Origin: Planctomicrobium sp051465645
GTDB taxonomy: Bacteria; Planctomycetota; Planctomycetia; Planctomycetales; Planctomycetaceae
Reading direction: 5' to 3'
DNA length: 64,000 bases
Assembly (NCBI RefSeq): GCF_051465645.1
Contig: NZ_CP195790.1
Location: forward strand, 558,001-622,000
Made by a program: the position numbers and the translations under genes. The notes beneath the pieces were generated by a model that saw only the letters and a list, made by a program, of their open reading frames with translations, was not told where the DNA came from and ran no database searches. Shown here one piece after another: positions 58,714 through 64,000 of this stretch; the first letter of the stretch is position 1, and the number at the start of each line of letters is the position of its first letter.

Positions 58714-59498
58714 TCTTTGTTCATAAGTGGTTGTGAAGAAGCGGCGTAAGCTGCCGAAAGCGTGTGCTTCGAAATAAATCACACATGCATTTTTGAGTTC
58801 AACGTATGCGATTACATAAAAGTACCTTCGCTCGCTGAAGAAGGAGCGTAGTCAGAGCGGCACTCTTGGATAGGCAGATTCGGAAGTAATGTGATGTTCC
58901 CCGCGAGAGGGATTCAGTCATCCGTTTTCTTTACGGCATCTTCAATGTGCCAGCGATTGGCGGGTCCGGTCTCAGTTTCGATGCTTCGTTAATAGATGGT
59001 GTCTACTGGTCGATTCTTGGGCTTCGTGTTGACGAGTGAGTCGCAGAGGCTCGGGAGCAACACGTCACTGAGTGATGGTTGCGCGATATTTGCAGCACAC
59101 TCTCTGAATGTAAACCTGCGGATCGCCTTCTCGTACTATATTGACAGGTCCATTGCTGGCGACATGAGAAGAACAACACTCCATCATCGCTTAGGTTAAG
59201 GACGACAACCGTATCGGGACCACTGCTTGACACGAGAAAACTCATTGGCAGGAGTCTGATTCTGCTGCTTTAGGGCGTTCATTACCTGAAGGGCCAAGGA
59301 TAATAAAAGCTCTTCTCTGCGATTTGGAGAGATTTGAGATTCAAAAGGCCGCTGAGCTGGCGGATTTGGCTGGACGGGTTTTGTGTTCGGTGAGAATTGC
59401 TGCTGCAGGTGAAAGTGTCTCTGCGAAGGACTCGCTCTTCTCGTGTGTTACGCGAAGCGGCGATCTGGTGCGTAATGGTCCCGGGGTGAAACGATCAA

Positions 59499-59537
59499 AA
59501 AACGGCGGTGATCTCACTTGGAGTTCACCGCCGTTTT
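59499..59537 (-). terminator. Terminator of sat
   Basis: Perfect 13-bp stem (59499-59511 with 59525-59537) with a 13-nt loop and six T after it on the minus strand. About 135 nt after the sat stop. The plus strand also ends in TTTT, so it may work both ways. Confidence 0.85.
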
Positions 59538-59671
59538 CGATTTGCAATTTCAACTCGCTGGAGCGAGTCGAGGATGCTTTGAGAGCAAGATGTCCTGTTG
59601 TCGAGATGTTCGATGCTCAGGGAGAGGTGCAATTGATTGCGTCTGTCCCTGGCTCGTCTCGATCAGTCAGA

Positions 59672-60931
<1,260 letters not shown>

Positions 60932-60957
60932 CTAATCGTGCCTTTTAGTTTTCAATC

Positions 60958-60976
60958 CGTCACAGATCGTGTGACG
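60958..60976. repeat. 7-bp inverted repeat 26 nt before sat
   Basis: CGTCACA (60958-60964) and TGTGACG (60970-60976), perfect, 5-nt gap. Position suggests an operator or a leader hairpin. It is not a known sulfur regulator site. Confidence 0.4.
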
Positions 60977-61610
60977 AGCAACCGCAGGATTCCCAGTTGC
61001 GCTAGGAAGAAAATTGTCCATTTAGCGCGCGAGCCTAGAGCATCCCAAAATCGGAGTCAAGTGGCAGTCTCGCTGGACTCCTGACATTGGGCCTACGCGT
61101 TCCGAAAAGCGGCAAATCTCGATCAACGTTCAGAGATTGCAATCGGCCCTGCCCCCTGCCCCGGAACGGTGGCATGTGCTGACTTCCGGTCGGCCTCTGG
61201 CGGCGGAACAGTTGCTGGTTGAGGAACACTTCAGAGCGGGTTAATTTGAATTTCGATTGAAAACTCACAGAGACACAGTTTGGCCCTTTGAGTCAGGTGG
61301 AGGCAACGAGGGGCGTTTTTTCTAAGAAGTGGTCGGAGGGGACGATAAAGATCCGATGTTCCCTGAGTTGGGAATTCCCTCCCCCCGAACAAGATGAGGC
61401 TGACAGGACTGGAGGTGGATGGGCGTGGTAAATGCGGAGAGGCCCCAACATCTCGGCGTTCCAGACGAATGATGTCGTTGGCTCGGTCGTTACGAACTCT
61501 CTTTGAGGTGGCTAAATCGAATCCGGTACCCCCAGCCTTGTGTCAGGGGCTGCCACTCGGTCCGTTGTAGAAGTCGTACGTGTTACGGAAGTGGGGCCGG
61601 GATTCCCAGA

Positions 61611-61802
61611 TTATTTGCTGTTGGCGACACGTGTCGTGTTGCGACCAGCCAATTTCTTGCGGTCATTGATCCACTCGTCGGCAGTGTCGTATTTCATTCC
61701 AGTGACATCATTGATCACCTTGTTGTTGTCAATAACGGTTCCATCTGGCTGTTTGTGACGAATACAGGCTTCCGGCTCTGTGCGACCGAAGTCCGCATCC
61801 AA
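61611..61802 (-). pseudogene. Possible gene remnant or small ORF
   Basis: 63 codons with a TTG start; the frame is open about 85 nt further upstream without any ATG. The predicted segment TEPEACIRHKQPDGTVIDNN and the following KVINDVTGMKYDTADEWIND look protein-like (balanced composition, Trp/Tyr/Asp pattern), unlike random translation. No ribosome-binding site was found and no family recognised. It may be the 3' piece of a decayed gene or a small gene with an unusual start. Confidence 0.25.
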
Positions 61803-61987
61803 TGTGTCTCGCAGGGGATTTATTTTACCCTCCCCCGTGCTTGAGAATTTCGAATTCGATGACGTTTTGGCTGGATTACCTCATACAATGAATTGAGAGC
61901 AAGAGGGTTGTTGTTGCTCTTGTTTCAAGCCGTTTGCTTGCCGGCTTGGTAAAGCAGGCTCTCCACTGGATACAAGGCGACGCACTC

Positions 61988-62590
61988 ATGTTTCACGTGG
62001 CCATCAAAACATCTTTGGTAACAGGGCTTTGTGCACTCACTCTAATAGCGCTGCCCACCTTGGCATCTGCTCAGCAGCAAACCTTCAATGCTGCTGGGCA
62101 AGCCCGAGCAAAAATGCAAAAGAGCCACAGTCGAACCGGTATGGTAGGTGGGGGCTACCGACCATGGTCGGTATGGAGCTATCAGAAGTCAGCAAGAGTA
62201 CACGCTCAGGTTCTTAATGCTTATGGTCAGAACTGCAAACAAGTTCCGCCGGAAATAGTCAAAGAGCATCTCGGCCAGGTTCGAAAAGATATTGTGGCAG
62301 CAAAAGCGGAAGTCAAGAAGTTTGGGGCTGACGCGGCCAAAGAGGCAGATGTTAAAAAACATCTGGACGCATTGGAGAAGCAACTGACGGAGTGCGAACA
62401 ACTCTGCGGGATGATGGAGAAGACGATCGGTCAGGATGGTGTTGAAACGACTCAATTTTGCGCACACTGTTCCGACTTGGAAACGAAGCTGAAGGCAGCT
62501 GAACTCGAGCATACGGAACTTCTGAAGAAACTGGGGATCAAACTGCCAGTTCCGAAGAGTGATCACGTGGATCATGAGAAGCAAAAGTAA
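61988..62590 (+). CDS. Exported coiled-coil protein, unknown
   Basis: 200 residues from ATG 61988, nine bases after AAGG; the frame is open to 61934. A signal peptide (IKTSLVTGLCALTLIALPTL, then ASAQQQ) is followed by a short Gly/Tyr/Trp segment (MVGGGYRPWSVWSYQKSARV) and a helical, Lys/Glu/Ala-rich C-terminal two thirds with heptad-like spacing (VRKDIVAAKAEVKKFGADAA, LETKLKAAELEHTELLKKLG). Five Cys occur in the mature part, including ECEQLC and FCAHC, which could form disulfides or bind metal. No family recognised. A terminator hairpin follows. Confidence 0.65.
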   Translation: MFHVAIKTSLVTGLCALTLIALPTLASAQQQTFNAAGQARAKMQKSHSRTGMVGGGYRPWSVWSYQKSARVHAQVLNAYGQNCKQVPPEIVKEHLGQVRKDIVAAKAEVKKFGADAAKEADVKKHLDALEKQLTECEQLCGMMEKTIGQDGVETTQFCAHCSDLETKLKAAELEHTELLKKLGIKLPVPKSDHVDHEKQK

Positions 62591-62612
62591 GGAGCGATGC
62601 TTAATCTATTGG

Positions 62613-62650
62613 ACCGGGTGCCCGGAGTGAAATCAAAACGGGCACCCGGT
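62613..62650. terminator. Bidirectional terminator
   Basis: Perfect 12-bp GC-rich stem (62613-62624 with 62639-62650) with a 14-nt loop, between the convergent coiled-coil protein and methyltransferase genes. T-runs are weak (GGTTCTGTGT on plus). Confidence 0.7.
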
Positions 62651-62656
62651 TCTGTG

Positions 62657-63394
62657 TCAACTCTTCTGGACCATCGCGAGCCCTGGCCAAGGAGGAAGCA
62701 CGATCCAACGCCATTGAGATGGGGGAAGGGTCTCAAGAAATTTCGATACTCCAAAGTCCTTGTTCTTAACCAAAGGATCGTGCAGAAGAATGATGCCCCC
62801 ATCTGCTAATCGGGATGCCGATGACTCGAAATCCTGCTTCACCGTGTCATAGTCATGGGCGCCATCCAGGTAGATGAACTCATAACAGTCATCAGCGGAG
62901 AGTTTGGAGAAGAATTCATCAGATCGTTGCAAGTGTGTGGTCACCACATCCGACAACTCTCCAAAATTTCCCGTCGTCCAGTATCCGACGCCCCCGAAGG
63001 CTTTTTGAAAGCCGTGCGTCTTGTCTGAATAGTTGGCGTCCACAAAATCAAGATGACCGTGACCGTTGGTCTTTATCGCGGATGCAACACATGCCGGGAC
63101 AAATCCAAAGCGACTCCCAATAACCAATGCACGCTTAGGGCGAAACAGTCGTACGAGGGAGTAGTGAACTAGACCAAACCCCAATCCTCCTCCTCCTCCC
63201 CCATGCTCCCCGTCAACATGTCCGTGGGGGTCAAAGCGATCACGAATACATCGGACCACTTCTCTGTCTTCGACCGACATGCCCGACAAAGGGGGCAATT
63301 CCGCGGCAACGGGAAGCTGACGAGAATTTCGTTTCTTCAATCCCTTGTTTACGAAACGACGCCAAAGACCTCTAACGACACTGAGCGGCAACAA
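62657..63394 (-). CDS. Class I SAM-dependent methyltransferase (Methyltransf_24-like)
   Basis: About 245 residues. Preferred start is TTG 63394, six bases after GAAGGA; the frame is open to 63514 but the extra 40 residues look random. SAM-binding motif I is ALVIGSRFGFVPACVASAIK, followed by HLDFVDANYSD; the acidic motif is YEFIYLDGAHDYDTVKQDFE with DGAHDY in the place of the family's DGxHxY, and GGIILLHDPLV follows. A glycine run (GEHGGGGGGLGFG) precedes motif I. Such enzymes often methylate sugars or small molecules and sit in polysaccharide or secondary-metabolite loci; target unknown. Confidence 0.72.
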   Translation of the reverse strand: MLPLSVVRGLWRRFVNKGLKKRNSRQLPVAAELPPLSGMSVEDREVVRCIRDRFDPHGHVDGEHGGGGGGLGFGLVHYSLVRLFRPKRALVIGSRFGFVPACVASAIKTNGHGHLDFVDANYSDKTHGFQKAFGGVGYWTTGNFGELSDVVTTHLQRSDEFFSKLSADDCYEFIYLDGAHDYDTVKQDFESSASRLADGGIILLHDPLVKNKDFGVSKFLETLPPSQWRWIVLPPWPGLAMVQKS

Positions 63395-63660
63395 AATCGA
63401 TCCTTCTCTTTTCTGCAAGCGGCGGCATTCGGGCAACTTTCGATAACCGTCATCGTGACAATTTTCATGTCTGACCTGGCCCGCACTCACCTTAGGTCTC
63501 TGCAATGGCTGCAATCATAACTGTCAATTCGTCACCCAGATGTGGGTGATGTCCGAGGAGGGGCGTATTTATTGAGGACTGAAGGAGCTACCGCAAGGTG
63601 AGGCGTTGTGTGTCGATGAATTTCTCTGAATTGCAATCAACGCGTTCGTATCTATTGATC

Positions 63661-63994
63661 GCAACTGCGAAAGTGGGGCAACGGGTGGCGTGTTTTCCTT
63701 GAGTTGTAAGTGAATCGACTTCACTCGCCGTTCACCACCGTTCTCTTTGGTGACCGCGAAAACTGGTGACGGTTGCTTGCCACATCCCCAATTTACAGAG
63801 TAATCGTCGCCGGCGATGGAGTATCACCGTGAACAAGCATGTCCCACCGAGGACACTCGCTTGGCGATCATCGGACATGCAGCCGCCATCGATATCTAGG
63901 AAGGCAGGCCGGAGCCTGCCCTACTGCAACTTTCTGCAGAAGCGGGGCAATCTTTCGCGTGTTTCCCTTGAGGTGTGAGTGAATCGACTTCACT
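63661..63994. repeat. Diverged direct repeat pair, about 65-70 nt each
   Basis: Copy 1 at 63661-63725 and copy 2 at 63926-63994. Both begin GCAACT, share GGGGCAA, GCGTGTTT and CCTTGAG, and end with the same AGTGAATCGACTTCACT (63709-63725 and 63978-63994), itself an inverted repeat (AGTGAA / TTCACT). Spacing between copies is 265 nt. It looks like a dispersed intergenic element family; no transposase or integrase is near. Confidence 0.6.
63903..63920. repeat. Perfect 7-bp palindrome (REP-like)
   Basis: GGCAGGC (63903-63909) and GCCTGCC (63914-63920) with a 4-nt CGGA loop, sitting between the two copies of the direct repeat. Short GC-rich palindromes of this kind are typical of dispersed repeats in planctomycete genomes, but this is from memory, not checked. 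Confidence 0.5.
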
Positions 63995-64000
63995 TCCTGT

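Larger units (their letters stand above)
58538..59671. other. 1.1-kb intergenic region with leader hairpins and a terminator
   Basis: It contains the paired inverted repeats at 58663-58713 upstream of the lipoprotein/Wza unit and the sat terminator at 59499-59537. Several frames of 60-135 codons between 58996 and 59728 have no ribosome-binding site or family resemblance. Nothing else recognised. Confidence 0.5.
60932..61987. other. 1.06-kb intergenic region
   Basis: Between the divergent sat and the coiled-coil protein gene. It holds the sat promoter with an inverted repeat, a G-rich stretch near 61300-61450, and a doubtful coding remnant (61611-61802). No RNA gene recognised. Confidence 0.45.
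63395..64000. other. Gene-poor right edge with direct repeat
   Basis: No credible gene. It contains two copies of a diverged sequence of about 68 nt and a short palindrome, listed separately. Confidence 0.5.

Overview
The window comes from a member of the Planctomycetota, most likely the Planctomycetaceae or a near relative. The strongest evidence is the 16S rRNA gene (complement 6653-8157). It contains the exact 18-nt target of the classical planctomycete probe Pla46 (8095-8112) and the planctomycete form of the EUB338 site with one extra mismatch (7826-7843). Supporting evidence includes the 16S gene standing alone with its own promoter and terminator, a formylmethanofuran:H4MPT formyltransferase (ftr), a Ser/Thr kinase with DLG instead of DFG, a TAT-exported Gfo/Idh/MocA oxidoreductase, a sialate O-acetylesterase-type enzyme, a giant alpha-2-macroglobulin, and lipid A / LPS-export genes. 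I see no insertion sequence, prophage, CRISPR array or tRNA gene, so this looks like an ordinary chromosomal core/accessory mix.

Layout. 0-1.6 kb: the 3' part of a sialate O-acetylesterase-like gene. 1.7-4.4 kb: four small stress-type genes (membrane protein, GlsB/YeaQ, DUF4112, DUF2383) with repeats between the last two. 4.8-6.2 kb: type II NADH dehydrogenase. 6.4-8.4 kb: a complete 16S rRNA unit (promoter, boxA-like leader, processing stem, terminator) with no 23S, 5S or tRNA. 8.6-11.1 kb: LptF/G-type permease and ispH. 11.2-15.7 kb: porin, TAT-signal oxidoreductase, TrhA/hemolysin III. 16.2-21.8 kb: M42-type peptidase, hisB, hisC, rho, coaE, all on the minus strand. 22.5-28.7 kb: a 2,073-residue thioester alpha-2-macroglobulin. 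28.8-34.1 kb: serine acetyltransferase (epsC), a cysteine-free FmdB-like protein, zinc alcohol dehydrogenase, nadC, and a MerR/B12-type regulator lacking its cobalamin ligands. 34.4-37.3 kb: transmembrane Ser/Thr kinase. 38-41.6 kb: phosphoesterase, FAD/Rieske oxidoreductase, small acidic protein, cupin. 41.9-47.4 kb: beta-barrel protein, ftr overlapping a polytopic membrane protein gene, aldo/keto reductase. 47.5-52.8 kb: MacB/LolCDE-like ABC pair with a histidine-rich loop, lpxI, lpxD, esterase. 53.2-58.5 kb: secreted proline-rich proteins, WYL regulator, Wza-type polysaccharide export lipoprotein and a companion lipoprotein behind an elaborate inverted-repeat leader. 59.7-63.4 kb: ATP sulfurylase, an exported coiled-coil protein, a methyltransferase. 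The last 0.6 kb is gene-poor and holds a diverged direct repeat and a perfect palindrome.

How the genes fit together. Many genes serve the cell envelope: lpxD and lpxI (lipid A), an LptF/G permease, two beta-barrel proteins, an ABC exporter-like pair, Wza with a partner lipoprotein, and alpha-2-macroglobulin. A second theme is redox and stress (NDH-2, Rieske/FAD enzyme, GlsB, DUF4112, DUF2383, cupin, aldo/keto reductase, alcohol dehydrogenase). The rest is housekeeping: His, NAD, CoA, isoprenoid and sulfate/cysteine synthesis, and Rho. The points most worth a second look are the self-contained 16S unit and its probe mismatch, the mutually exclusive hairpins upstream of the Wza locus, the MerR/B12-like regulator without ligand residues, the His-rich ABC permease, the FmdB-like protein without cysteines, and the repeat at the right edge. 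All functional calls are by reading motifs; no database search was run.
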